Positions 53,413 to 61,815 of a DNA stretch of 64,000 nt are shown one piece after another. Both the position numbers and the translations under genes were made by a program. Location: the NCBI GenBank assembly GCA_015863195.1, contig JACBXO010000008.1, positions 54,821 through 118,820 on the forward strand, read 5' to 3'. The stretch is from Aerococcaceae bacterium DSM 111022. Lineage in GTDB: Bacteria; Bacillota; Bacilli; Lactobacillales; Aerococcaceae. The stretch's first letter is position 1; each line of letters begins with the position of its first letter. The notes beneath the pieces were generated by a model. The model saw only the letters and a program-made list of their open reading frames with translations, ran no database searches and was not told the DNA's origin.

Positions 53413-54249
53413 ATGAGTAGACCAGAAATTGGAAAAAGTGTTAAAACAGGTAACTTTACAACAAACTATTTAGAAGTTGGCGAAAACAATGGTGGCGTGC
53501 CATTAGTATTTATCCACGGTTCAGGACCTGGTGTATCAGCTTACGCTAACTGGCGTTTAGTATTACCAGAAGTTGGCGTTGACAACCACGCATACGCATT
53601 AGACATGGTTGGATTCGGTTATTCAGACAAACCAACAGGTGACGAAGTAGACTTCGGTGTTGAATTATGGACACAACAAATTTTAGACTTCTTAGATGCT
53701 TTAGGTATCGAAAAAGCAAACTTAGTAGGTAACTCTTTCGGTGGATCATTAGCTATCTCAGTAGCACTTAGAGCACCAGAAAAAGTAAACAAAATCATTA
53801 CTATGGGTGCAATGGGTGTTGAAGCAGATATTCCTTACGGACTAAACGAAGTATGGGGCTACAAAGGAACAAAAGAACATATGGCGGAGTTAATCAACTT
53901 ATTCGCTTATGACAAGAAATTCGCAAGTGAAGAATTAATTACTGTTCGTCACGAAGCAAGTCAAGAGCCAGGCTTCCACGAAGCATTCAGCTCAATGTTC
54001 CCACACCCACGCCAAAGCTCAATGGATGATTTATCATTCCCAGATGAAGAAATCAAAACAATCAAACACAAAACTTTATTAGTTCACGGACGTGAAGATA
54101 AAGTTGTACCAGTAGAAAACTCATACCGCTTAGTTAACTTATTAGAAAACTCAGACCTACACATCTTCGGTAAATGTGGACACTGGGTACAAATCGAGAA
54201 ATCAAAAGAATTCTCTAAATTAGTAAACGACTTCGTAGCAGCAGAGTAA
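53413..54249 (+). CDS. 2-hydroxymuconic semialdehyde hydrolase (alpha/beta hydrolase)
   Basis: A 278-residue C-C hydrolase (DmpD/XylF/TodF type). FIHGSGPGVSAYANW is the oxyanion loop, LVGNSFGGSLA the nucleophile elbow, LVHGREDKVVP the Asp and FGKCGHWVQIE the His. It cleaves the semialdehyde to the dienoate used by the hydratase encoded upstream. AAGGAGG fixes the start at 53413; an in-frame start at 53323 adds 30 residues without need. A cre-like TGAAAGCGCATTTA is upstream. Confidence 0.9.
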   Translation: MSRPEIGKSVKTGNFTTNYLEVGENNGGVPLVFIHGSGPGVSAYANWRLVLPEVGVDNHAYALDMVGFGYSDKPTGDEVDFGVELWTQQILDFLDALGIEKANLVGNSFGGSLAISVALRAPEKVNKIITMGAMGVEADIPYGLNEVWGYKGTKEHMAELINLFAYDKKFASEELITVRHEASQEPGFHEAFSSMFPHPRQSSMDDLSFPDEEIKTIKHKTLLVHGREDKVVPVENSYRLVNLLENSDLHIFGKCGHWVQIEKSKEFSKLVNDFVAAE

Positions 54250-54266
54250 TTCTAATCCTTCCTAAC

Positions 54267-54296
54267 AAAAGCCTATCCCTTGTGATAGGCTTTTTT
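54267..54296 (+). terminator. Terminator after hydrolase gene
   Basis: AAAAGCCTATC and GATAGGCTTTT (54267-54294) form an 11-bp stem with a T run. Confidence 0.9.
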
Positions 54297-54334
54297 GTTT
54301 GGCTGTGGTTTAGGCCATGAAGATTTGGGTCGGA

Positions 54335-54620
54335 TTATCATTTCAAGAAGAAAATTCGGTTGATGATAATTTTAAGCTGAATTTTATCATTTCAAGCCAT
54401 TGATCTAAAAATTTTGATAATACGATTCACACCCGCCCCCTAAAAACTGGACACATCACTCTCAGTAGATTATTTAGTTCGGATTATCATTTCAAGAAGA
54501 AAAACTGCTCGAAATGATAATTTTAAACAGAATTTTATCATTTCAAACAGTTTGTTGGTTCGAAATGATAATATTAGCCCATATTTTATCATTTCAAGTC
54601 ATTAATCTAAAAATTTTGAT
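54335..54620. repeat. TTATCATTTCAAG repeat run (mostly 51-bp period)
   Basis: TTATCATTTC units start at 54335 and 54384 (49 bp), then 54484, 54535 and 54586 (51 bp). TTATCAT and ATGATAA arms form palindromes. A short related run lies at 21230-21330. A CTGGACACAT sequence occurs twice between units. Confidence 0.78.
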
Positions 54621-54767
54621 TATTCGATTTACACTGGACCCCAGAAACTGGACACATGACTCCCGGCAAATCATTAGACGAGTCACAATATAGAAAGAAT
54701 GAACCAGCTCAGCTCACTCATCCACCACAGTTATCCCATCCCACGACCAACTGCTGAATCTAATCCC

Positions 54768-54912
54768 GTCAATTTCCCCAGAAATTGACTCCCGCCTTTT
54801 CCAAATGACACTTTTCGACTCAAGTCGAAAAGCACAACCTAGATAAGGAGGCTTTTCGCTGGGCGAAAAGCGACATCAACTTTGAATGAGGTAGAGTCGC
54901 TGATGCGACTCT
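54768..54912. repeat. Composite hairpin element, copy 10 (3-2-2-1, variant)
   Basis: Hairpin 3 is at 54768-54789, a variant hairpin 2 at 54811-54832 (TTTTCGAC..GTCGAAAA) and another at 54851-54871 (TTTTCGCT..GGCGAAAA), hairpin 1 at 54893-54912. The arms changed together, so pairing is kept. Confidence 0.82.
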
Positions 54913-54999
54913 ATTTGAATTCCATCGTTTGTAAAGGATGATTAAACTAGAAAGGAATCGGGCGAATGATTGAGGAGTATAGTAGAGTAGAGGAATAGA

Positions 55000-55255
55000 G
55001 TGCCCATTGCATAAATTTGACCATGGCGGTCTGAGTTAAGGTGCCCATTGCACAAATATGGCCATGGCGGTCTGAGTTAAGGTGCCATTGCATAAATATG
55101 GCCATGGCGGTTTGAGTTAGGGTGTCCATTGCAAAAAAAGGCCATGGCGGTCTGAGTTAGGTTGCCCATTGCAGAAATACGGCCATGGCTTGGTCAGTGT
55201 TAGAGTGTCCATTGCATAAATTTGACCATGGTAGTCAGAAATTTAATGTCCATGG
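55000..55255. repeat. 41-bp tandem array (CCATTGC..CCATGGCGG family)
   Basis: About six copies with a 41-bp period: CCCATTGCATAAAT, then GGCCATGGCGGTCTGAGTTAAGGTG. One copy has a base deletion. Same superfamily as the 11.5-, 19.2- and 45.3-kb arrays. Confidence 0.87.
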
Positions 55256-55294
55256 TCATTTTATAACCATCATTTGGGTTCTGATAAATAAACT

Positions 55295-55756
55295 CTATAA
55301 GCTATCTAAAAATCGATTAATTTCCTGTATAACCTCATTAATCGGTTTATCGGTTGAAATAACAAAATCACTACTAGCTATGATTCTTGATTCAAAGTAC
55401 TCTTTATCCGATTTAATTTTATCCCACTCAACTTCACTTTTACCGTAACGATTATTATCTCTATTCTGAATACGAACTTTCATAACATTAAGTGGGGCGG
55501 TTAAAGTAACGACAGCATCTAAATAAGGATAAATTACTTTTTGATTCATTGCGGTCCCACTAAGATAAATATCGCGAGAAGCATTCTCCTCAAAAAAATA
55601 TAAAATCTTTTGTTTATCTATGATGCGCTCATGGTAGTCATCATCCCAAATCATCCAATTATCATCATCCAAATCCAATTTAATGGCTGTTGGATCTAGC
55701 ATTCCTAGTACAGTAGATTTTCCGCCCCCAGACATTCCGGTAAAGAGTATTTTCAT
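55295..55756 (-). CDS. P-loop nucleoside kinase-like protein
   Basis: A 153-residue P-loop protein: FTGMSGGGKSTVLGML is the Walker A, with DLDDDNWMIWDDDYHE following. The rest resembles small ATPase/kinase proteins of unknown substrate (LTAPLNVMKVRIQNRDNNRYG, a lid-like region). It starts at the ATG at 55756, with GAGG upstream; a TTG-start frame begins at 55762. It is minus strand next to the SOD gene. Confidence 0.7.
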   Translation of the reverse strand: MKILFTGMSGGGKSTVLGMLDPTAIKLDLDDDNWMIWDDDYHERIIDKQKILYFFEENASRDIYLSGTAMNQKVIYPYLDAVVTLTAPLNVMKVRIQNRDNNRYGKSEVEWDKIKSDKEYFESRIIASSDFVISTDKPINEVIQEINRFLDSL

Positions 55757-55863
55757 GAACAAGCCTCACTTTCAATTTTTGACTAACTATTATCTCCGTT
55801 TATTATATATAAAAATCTTATCAATAGAAAAGGATGCAAAAAAATGCATCCTTTATCAAAAAA

Positions 55864-55885
55864 GACCAGTTCCACTGAATTGGCC
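55864..55885 (-). terminator. Terminator of the SOD gene
   Basis: GGCCAATTC and GAACTGGTC on the minus strand form an imperfect stem with a short loop followed by TTTTTT. A second hairpin (AAAGGATGCA..TGCATCCTTT, 55831-55856) lies just beyond. Confidence 0.6.
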
Positions 55886-55910
55886 CTAAAAGACTTATTA
55901 AATTAAATCA

Positions 55911-56696
55911 CTATTCGGCAGATTCTTCTGAAGACTCGCTCGTTTCCTCAGACTCAGCACCTGATTCTTCAGTATCTTCCTCTGACGAACTTTCATCCGA
56001 ACTCGCTGACTCTTCCTCAGAACCCGATTCAGATCCTGATTCATCCGCCTCAAAATACTCACTATCTTCTTGTGGCGCAAAGATTACACCAGCCGCTTGG
56101 CGGTCACCCGCATCTCCAGTTGGCTGCGTCGTATAATCATCCGCACCCGTGTGAATGATTAATGTCGTTCCATCCACTGACTGCAATGAGTTCTCAGCGC
56201 CCGCTTCCAAAGTCACGCCCTCGATAACAATCGACTCATCAACTGTCCCGTCCTCACCAACAACTAAGTTCGGCAAGTCACCTAAATGCGGTCCGGTCTC
56301 AGATTCAGTACCATGTTCCACGTCAGTCGGGTTAAAGTGGCTTCCCGCATCCTCAAAATCAGGTGCCGTCGCTAATCCCACTTCATGAATGTGGAATCCA
56401 TACTCGCCCGGTTTCAGATTTTCTAAAACAAGATGTAACGTCACCACACCTTCTTCATCCTCCGTGAACTCCGCAGTCCCAATAACTTCCTCATCGCTAT
56501 TGATCATCTCGACCGAATGCTCAACCGTTTCAGCTTCTCCACTTGTTTCACTAGACACTTCGCTTTCCTCAACAACTTCGCTGCTTGCAGCAGACTCAGT
56601 TTCAGTTGACTCATCCTGCCCGTAAACTGTCAACCCTCCAACAGAAAGAGCCGCAACCGCCGCCAAACTAACCATTCGCTTCAGTGATTTCTTCAT
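55911..56696 (-). CDS. Secreted Cu/Zn superoxide dismutase, cysteine-free
   Basis: A 261-residue protein with a signal peptide (KKSLKRMVSLAAVAALSVGG, residues 2-21, cut site near YGQ). The SOD fold keeps all metal ligands: GFHIHE (two Cu His), SHFNPTDVEHG (bridging and Zn His), PHLGDLPNL (Zn His and Asp) and IIHTGADDY (Cu His), plus the active-site Arg in DAGDRQAAG. The two disulfide cysteines are replaced (HIHEVG, RQAAGV), and there is no Cys anywhere in the protein. The N-terminal 50 and C-terminal 45 residues are Ser/Glu-rich and disordered. It protects the outside of the cell from superoxide. Confidence 0.88.
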   Translation of the reverse strand: MKKSLKRMVSLAAVAALSVGGLTVYGQDESTETESAASSEVVEESEVSSETSGEAETVEHSVEMINSDEEVIGTAEFTEDEEGVVTLHLVLENLKPGEYGFHIHEVGLATAPDFEDAGSHFNPTDVEHGTESETGPHLGDLPNLVVGEDGTVDESIVIEGVTLEAGAENSLQSVDGTTLIIHTGADDYTTQPTGDAGDRQAAGVIFAPQEDSEYFEADESGSESGSEEESASSDESSSEEDTEESGAESEETSESSEESAE

Positions 56697-57023
56697 GCAT
56701 CAATCATTCCTTTCTACTATGATATACCAACTTTACCAAAAAAACGCTACCAACCCAAACAATACGCCTCTTTGAAAAGTATAGAATGAACAACGCCATT
56801 AGAAACAACAGCAACCCCACCCAAGAAAAGCAACCCCCGCACACCAAAAAAATCCCAGGAAATACAACGCAAAGCCTGAAGCTTAATTATGTGATACAAT
56901 TTAAAAGGTAGCGCTTACGAAGAGATAAAAATAACTTATGGAGGTATTATTAATAAGAATTGTAAACGTTATCATAATAGCTATATGATTATGGTATAAA
57001 AAAGAATTAGGAGTGAAATATAA
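56697..57023. other. Intergenic region upstream of second catabolic cluster
   Basis: This 327-bp region between divergent genes holds the cre site at 56961 and a likely promoter for the enoyl-CoA hydratase gene. TATTATTAATAAGAATTG precedes the cre site. Otherwise it is unremarkable AC-rich sequence. Confidence 0.5.
56960..56974 (+). promoter_or_regulatory. Perfect cre site upstream of second catabolic operon
   Basis: TTGTAAACGTTATCA matches WTGNAANCGNWNNCA at 15 of 15 positions, 49 bases before the enoyl-CoA hydratase start. It strongly implies CcpA repression of this operon by preferred sugars. Confidence 0.85.
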
Positions 57024-57788
57024 ATGAGTAATGTGTTATATGAAGAGAATGGTTCGGTAGGATTGGTCACCTTTAATCGTCCCGAAGTAGGAAACGCTTT
57101 TTCAGAAGAGTTTTTTGATGAGATTAATGAAGTGTTTGATTCTATTGCAACGAACGATCACATTCGTAGTGTAATTTTAACAGGAGCAGGAAAATTATTT
57201 TGTGCAGGTGGAGATTTAAATTATTTCCAAGAAATTATAGATGATCTCGACAGTGATGGACTACCTCACAGCTTCATCCAAGCGCCCGGTAACTTTGCTA
57301 AACGCATTCGTGAATTTCCTAAACCCGTCATCGCAGCAATTAATGGTGCAGCTGCAGGAGCTGGATTAGGAATAGCCTTAGCGTGTGATTTTAGAGTGAT
57401 GGAAGAACGTAGCTCACTAGTAACCTCGTTTATTAATGTTGGATTCGCTGCAGATACAGGGGTAGCTTATTTCTTACAGCGCATGGTAGGGACAGCTAAG
57501 ACAACAGAATTATTGATGCTTTCACCTAAAGTTAAAGGTCAAGAAGCAAAAGAACTTGGTTTAGCAACAGAAGTAGTTGCAGACGGTGAATTAATGGAAG
57601 CTAGTATTAATTTAGCAAATAAATTAGCAACAAAATCAGAGTTAGCATTATATCAACAAAAACAATTAATTAATCGTCATTTCTATCAAGATTTAGACTT
57701 AAATACACAAATGGAAGCCACATTTATGAACGCTGCTTCTCAAGGAGAAGACCACAAGCAATTAGTCAAGAAATTCTTATCTAAATAA
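57024..57788 (+). CDS. Enoyl-CoA hydratase/isomerase family protein
   Basis: A 254-residue crotonase-fold enzyme. FNRPEVGNAFSEEFFDEINE, GKLFCAGGDLNYF (oxyanion hole) and AAINGAAAGAGLGIALACDFR are typical. The Glu expected in the hydratase site lies in the AVI... region; here SFINVGFAADTGVAYFL is seen, and the Glu is replaced by Asp (GFAADTG) as in isomerases or thioesterases, so hydratase activity is not certain. It begins the second catabolic cluster. AGGAG before the ATG. Confidence 0.85.
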   Translation: MSNVLYEENGSVGLVTFNRPEVGNAFSEEFFDEINEVFDSIATNDHIRSVILTGAGKLFCAGGDLNYFQEIIDDLDSDGLPHSFIQAPGNFAKRIREFPKPVIAAINGAAAGAGLGIALACDFRVMEERSSLVTSFINVGFAADTGVAYFLQRMVGTAKTTELLMLSPKVKGQEAKELGLATEVVADGELMEASINLANKLATKSELALYQQKQLINRHFYQDLDLNTQMEATFMNAASQGEDHKQLVKKFLSK

Positions 57789-57969
57789 TACAAAAGGATA
57801 AAATTTCAGTATAGTGAACCTTTAAATAAAAAAACAAGAAAGCGTTTCCTGTGTGTTAAACACTGGTCTAACAATGATTGATGGAAAAGTATAAAAAATA
57901 TTAATACATAGATAAAACATTAGAATTTTTAATAGTGGAATTTCCGTATTATAATAAATTTGTAAGTTA

Positions 57970-57983
57970 ATAAAGCGGTTACA
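57970..57983 (+). promoter_or_regulatory. cre-like site upstream of FAH gene
   Basis: ATAAAGCGGTTACA matches the TGWAANCGNTNWCA consensus at 12 of 14 positions, 31 bases before the FAH gene. Confidence 0.5.
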
Positions 57984-58014
57984 TTATTGCTGTTAAAAAT
58001 AGGAGGAATTAAAA

Positions 58015-58977
58015 ATGGGTATCAAAGTAGTACGTTATGAAAAAGACAATGCAACAAAATGGGGAGTATTAGTAGATGAAACAATTCGAGTGATTTCTCA
58101 AGAATTTGAAACATTAAAAGAGTTGTTAAAAAACAGAGAAGTAGTAACGCAAACAGCGAATGACGATGCAGCTGAAACAGTTAGTCTAGAAGAGGTTGAA
58201 TTATTAAGTCCAGTAACACGTCCAGCGCAAATTGTATGTCAAGGAGCTAACTATGGTGATCACCGTGCGGAATCTGGATTAGATGCTCAAAAACCAGGTT
58301 TTAATACAATTTTTATTAAATTTGACCGTTCAATCACAGGTCCAACAGGCGATGTGATTAAGCCAGACTTCGTAAAATTATTAGACTACGAAGTAGAATT
58401 AGGATTAGTGTTTGGTAAAGCCATTACGGAAGAAATGGAAATTACACCTGAAAATATTGGTGAGTATGTAGCCGGATTAGTTATCGCAAATGATGTCTCG
58501 GCACGAGATATTCAAATGGCTCAAGGTCAATGGATCAAAGGGAAATCATATGAAACATTTATGCCAATGGGGCCTTACCTATACTTATTAGATGAAGAAG
58601 AAGTGCCAAAAATCTTAGATTTAGATATCAAATTATGGGTTAACGATGAAATTCGCCAAGACTCAAATACTCAAGCTTTATTATTTAAACCTGCAGAATC
58701 TCTAACAGAATTATCTCAATTAGTTACATTCCAAGTAGGAGACGTATTATTAACAGGTACTCCAGGTGGTGTAGCGATGAAATTAGGTGGCGGAATTGTC
58801 AGTGATGTCACAGACTTATCAAATCCTTATGAAGAAAAAATTGAGAAATTCCGTGAAAGTCAATTGGTCGAAGGCAATGGTTACTTAAAAGATGGAGATA
58901 TCATTAAGGCAGAGATTAAATCAGCAGATGGAACCATTGATTTAGGAACACAAGTCAATAAAGTGGTATATAAATAA
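58015..58977 (+). CDS. Fumarylacetoacetate hydrolase (FAH) family protein
   Basis: A 320-residue FAH-fold enzyme. LDYEVELGLVFGK has the two metal-binding Glu, ANDVSARDIQMAQGQW the family motif, and LTGTPGGVAMKLG the substrate loop. It may hydrolyse an acylpyruvate or isomerise/decarboxylate a ring-cleavage product. AGGAGG precedes the ATG. It starts the FAH-monooxygenase-dioxygenase-ABM gene run. Confidence 0.9.
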   Translation: MGIKVVRYEKDNATKWGVLVDETIRVISQEFETLKELLKNREVVTQTANDDAAETVSLEEVELLSPVTRPAQIVCQGANYGDHRAESGLDAQKPGFNTIFIKFDRSITGPTGDVIKPDFVKLLDYEVELGLVFGKAITEEMEITPENIGEYVAGLVIANDVSARDIQMAQGQWIKGKSYETFMPMGPYLYLLDEEEVPKILDLDIKLWVNDEIRQDSNTQALLFKPAESLTELSQLVTFQVGDVLLTGTPGGVAMKLGGGIVSDVTDLSNPYEEKIEKFRESQLVEGNGYLKDGDIIKAEIKSADGTIDLGTQVNKVVYK

Positions 58978-59002
58978 TATAAATAGGAAAAGGAGAAGTT
59001 TT

Positions 59003-60550
59003 ATGACTGTTTTAGAGTATGACATACTATTAGTTGGTTACGGTGTAACAGGGAAAATGATTGCAAACCTTTTAGGTCAACAAGGCTGGAAGGTAGGAGT
59101 CATTGACCCATATGAAAAACCTTATGGATTACCTCGTGCAATTAAATATGATGATGAAGTTTTGCGTAATTTACAATCAATTATGCCTGATGAACTTATT
59201 GAGGAAGTTTCAGTTTGGATTCCAGATGATTATTTATGGGTCAATGGGAGCAATGAAAAACTATTAGCTCTTGATTGGTCACTACCAGGTATTTCGGGTT
59301 GGCCGAAAGATGCAATCTTTAACCATGCACAACTTGAATTCGCAATGGATTCACAACGTCCACAATACGAAAATGTGGAAGCTCATTTAGGCTATAAAGT
59401 AGTTTTCATGGACAGATTTGATGACCATGTTCAATTGACTTTCCGTCAAACAAATAATATGGGTGAAGTTATATCAGGTGGTGAAATTCGCCATGCTAAA
59501 GCTAAATATGTAATTGGGGCAGATGGAGCAAATTCATTTATCCGTGAAAACATGCCACATAAAATGGAAAGTCTAGGATTTATGTCTAGCTTCTACGTGA
59601 TTGATGTAATTTTAAATGAAGAACGTGAATTTACCCCAATGAATAAACAAATTGCTGATCCAAAACGCCCAAGTACAGTAGCTAGTGGCGGACCGGGTAA
59701 ACGTCGTCGTTGGGAATTCATGTTAATGCCTGGAGAAGATCCAATTGATTTTAAAGATGTTCAAGTAGCTTGGGATTTCTTGAAAGATTACGATGTAACA
59801 CCCGAAAATGCAACAGTTGAACGTCATGTCGTTTATACATTTAAGGCTAAGTGGGCAGATCATTGGCGAGATGGTCGTTTAGTCATTGCAGGAGATGCGG
59901 CTCACTTAACACCGCCATTCTTAGGACAAGGTTTATCATCAGGTATCAGAGATGCGGCTTCAATTGCATGGAGAATGGATCTAATATTTAAAGGAATCGC
60001 ACCTGAAACAATTTTAGATTCTTATTCAGAAGAACGTCGCCCACATATGGAAGCGCTTATTCGCGGTGCCGAATACTTAGGGAAAATTATTACCGTGGTG
60101 GATGAAGAAAAAGCAGCCAAACGTGATGATGACTTTAAAAATGGTCGTTTCCCAGCAATGCCAGAATTCCCAGGATTAGAGCATGGGGTGATTAATTTAG
60201 AGGACGCTACCGGGTTAGGTGGAAGTTTATCATTACAGGCCAAAGTTGAAAAAGAGGGTAATGTAGATCGCTTCGATAACTTCTTTGGGCATGGATTCCG
60301 TATCATTACATTAGGTGAGGATGTCCAATTAGATGCAGCTCAACAAGAATTCTTTGAATCAATTGGCGGGAAAGTAATTCGCCTAGGCGAAGATGCACTG
60401 GATACCGAAGGTAAATACCAAGCTTATTTCGAGGAACATGGTATTAAAGCATTAATCGTTCGACCTGACTTCTATGTTTATTCAGGGGTAAAAGAAATTT
60501 CAGAAATAAATGAATTAATTAAACAATTAGAATCAAAAATTAAAGAATAA
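59003..60550 (+). CDS. FAD-dependent aromatic hydroxylase (MhpA-like)
   Basis: A 515-residue flavoprotein monooxygenase: GYGVTGKMIANLLGQQG (FAD GxGxxG), PRAIKYDDEVLRNL (as in MhpA), VIGADGANSFIRE (DG motif) and VIAGDAAHLTPPFLGQG (GD motif). The C-terminal part is a thioredoxin-like fold (FESIGGKVIRLGEDAL), as in the MhpA/PheA group. It probably hydroxylates a phenolic ring, giving a catechol-type substrate for the next gene's dioxygenase. AAAGGAGA before ATG. Confidence 0.9.
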   Translation: MTVLEYDILLVGYGVTGKMIANLLGQQGWKVGVIDPYEKPYGLPRAIKYDDEVLRNLQSIMPDELIEEVSVWIPDDYLWVNGSNEKLLALDWSLPGISGWPKDAIFNHAQLEFAMDSQRPQYENVEAHLGYKVVFMDRFDDHVQLTFRQTNNMGEVISGGEIRHAKAKYVIGADGANSFIRENMPHKMESLGFMSSFYVIDVILNEEREFTPMNKQIADPKRPSTVASGGPGKRRRWEFMLMPGEDPIDFKDVQVAWDFLKDYDVTPENATVERHVVYTFKAKWADHWRDGRLVIAGDAAHLTPPFLGQGLSSGIRDAASIAWRMDLIFKGIAPETILDSYSEERRPHMEALIRGAEYLGKIITVVDEEKAAKRDDDFKNGRFPAMPEFPGLEHGVINLEDATGLGGSLSLQAKVEKEGNVDRFDNFFGHGFRIITLGEDVQLDAAQQEFFESIGGKVIRLGEDALDTEGKYQAYFEEHGIKALIVRPDFYVYSGVKEISEINELIKQLESKIKE

Positions 60551-60565
60551 AAAAGGAGAAATAAA

Positions 60566-61462
60566 ATGGCACCAAAAGTATTTCGTTTAGTATATGCAGG
60601 ATTTAAATCAGCGCAACCAGAAAAAATGGTTGAATATTACCGTGATATCCAAGGAATGAATGTGACTGAAGAAGTAGATGGCGCAACATTCTTATCATTT
60701 GGTTTTGATCATCATAATGTAGGAATTTACCCAGCCGATACAAAAGGGCTTCAAAACATCGCTTATCAAGTTGATCCTGAGGTTGGATTAGATAACTTAC
60801 AAAAAGATATCGAAGAATTCGGTATTTCAGTTGAGCGCAAAGCATTACCTGGTATTGAAGAGGCGTTAGTGTTTAATGATCCATCTGGTGTGGAGATTCA
60901 TTTATTCACTGATATTGAACAACCAGCAACTGGATTTACTTGGAGTGGTCTTGAAATTTATAAATTAGGACACATCGCACTTCGTGTTCAAAATTTTGAT
61001 GACACTATGAAATTCTATACAGAAGTTTTAGGTTTCTATCAGACAGATAAAATTGGTGAGCACTTTGCTAATTTCATTACTTGTAACTATGAACATCACG
61101 TTATTAACTTTATTGCAGCAGAACCTGAACAAGCAACACAATTACACCATATTGCGTATCAGATTAAAGATTCAAGCCACCATACAAAAGCAGCTGACTG
61201 GTTATTTAAACATGATTATGACACAATTTGGGGTCCTCAAAGACATACTGCTGGATCAAATATTGCAGCCTACCACTTAGATCCAGATGAACATGTAGTT
61301 GAATTATATGCTGATATTGATGTATATATTCCAGAATTAAATATGATGGAACCACGTGAATGGCACCAAGAGTTGCCATACCGTCCGAAAATGTGGGAAG
61401 GTTTATCAGCTTGGGGTACGGAGTATGACTTCGACTTAGGCGGATATGTTGATGAAAAATAA
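60566..61462 (+). CDS. VOC-family extradiol dioxygenase (second)
   Basis: A 298-residue two-domain VOC protein. The C-terminal domain holds the expected iron ligands: His in KLGHIALRVQNFDD, His in QLHHIAYQIKD and Glu in HVVELYADID, the layout of type I extradiol dioxygenases. It shares the order of the MhpA gene before it, so it probably opens the ring the hydroxylase produces. It overlaps or adjoins the ABM gene. Confidence 0.85.
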   Translation: MAPKVFRLVYAGFKSAQPEKMVEYYRDIQGMNVTEEVDGATFLSFGFDHHNVGIYPADTKGLQNIAYQVDPEVGLDNLQKDIEEFGISVERKALPGIEEALVFNDPSGVEIHLFTDIEQPATGFTWSGLEIYKLGHIALRVQNFDDTMKFYTEVLGFYQTDKIGEHFANFITCNYEHHVINFIAAEPEQATQLHHIAYQIKDSSHHTKAADWLFKHDYDTIWGPQRHTAGSNIAAYHLDPDEHVVELYADIDVYIPELNMMEPREWHQELPYRPKMWEGLSAWGTEYDFDLGGYVDEK

Positions 61463-61760
61463 TTTTGTCGAAGAGACTTTCATTCTCGAAGTTTTACCAG
61501 GTACAGAAGAAGCTTTTGAAGCAGATTACAAAAGAGCGGTAGAGGTCCTTAAATCTGGTGAAGGCTTCTTGGGCGCAAGTTTAAAACAATCCATTGAACA
61601 AAACAATCGCTACCTTTGTACCATTAAATGGACATCGGTAGAAGCGCATACGGTTGATTTTAAATCGACGCCTGCATTTGAAGAGTTGAAAGCAATCTTG
61701 TTACCGCATTATCAAGAAACACCAATCAATCAACATTTCATTTTGAAATACGACAAATAA
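61446..61760 (+). CDS. ABM-domain protein in catabolic operon
   Basis: A 104-residue antibiotic-biosynthesis-monooxygenase-fold protein (FVEETFILEVLPGTEEAFEAD, then LCTIKWTSVEAHTVDF). It overlaps the dioxygenase by 17 bases; ATG at 61446 or 61452 are both possible. The function in the pathway is not known; related quinol monooxygenases act on hydroquinones. Confidence 0.8.
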   Translation: MLMKNNFVEETFILEVLPGTEEAFEADYKRAVEVLKSGEGFLGASLKQSIEQNNRYLCTIKWTSVEAHTVDFKSTPAFEELKAILLPHYQETPINQHFILKYDK

Positions 61761-61767
61761 GCGCAAT

Positions 61768-61805
61768 AAAACAGAGTGATTATGGTGTAAATTCACTCTG
61801 TTTTT
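61768..61805 (+). terminator. Terminator after ABM gene
   Basis: ACAGAGTGA (61771) pairs with TCACTCTGT (61793-61801) around a 13-base loop, and Ts follow. Confidence 0.85.
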
Positions 61806-61815
61806 AATTTTATTA

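Larger units (their letters stand above)
54250..55294. other. Repeat block between hydrolase and kinase-like gene
   Basis: This region holds a terminator (54267-54296), a TTATCATTTC 51-bp repeat run (54335-54620), a composite element with varied hairpin 2 (54768-54912) and a 41-bp array (about 55000-55255). Short frames are repeat translations. Confidence 0.6.

Noticed and set aside
57841..57860. cre site in AAGAAAGCGTTTCCTG
   Set aside because: Too many mismatches to the consensus; the site at 57970 is closer.
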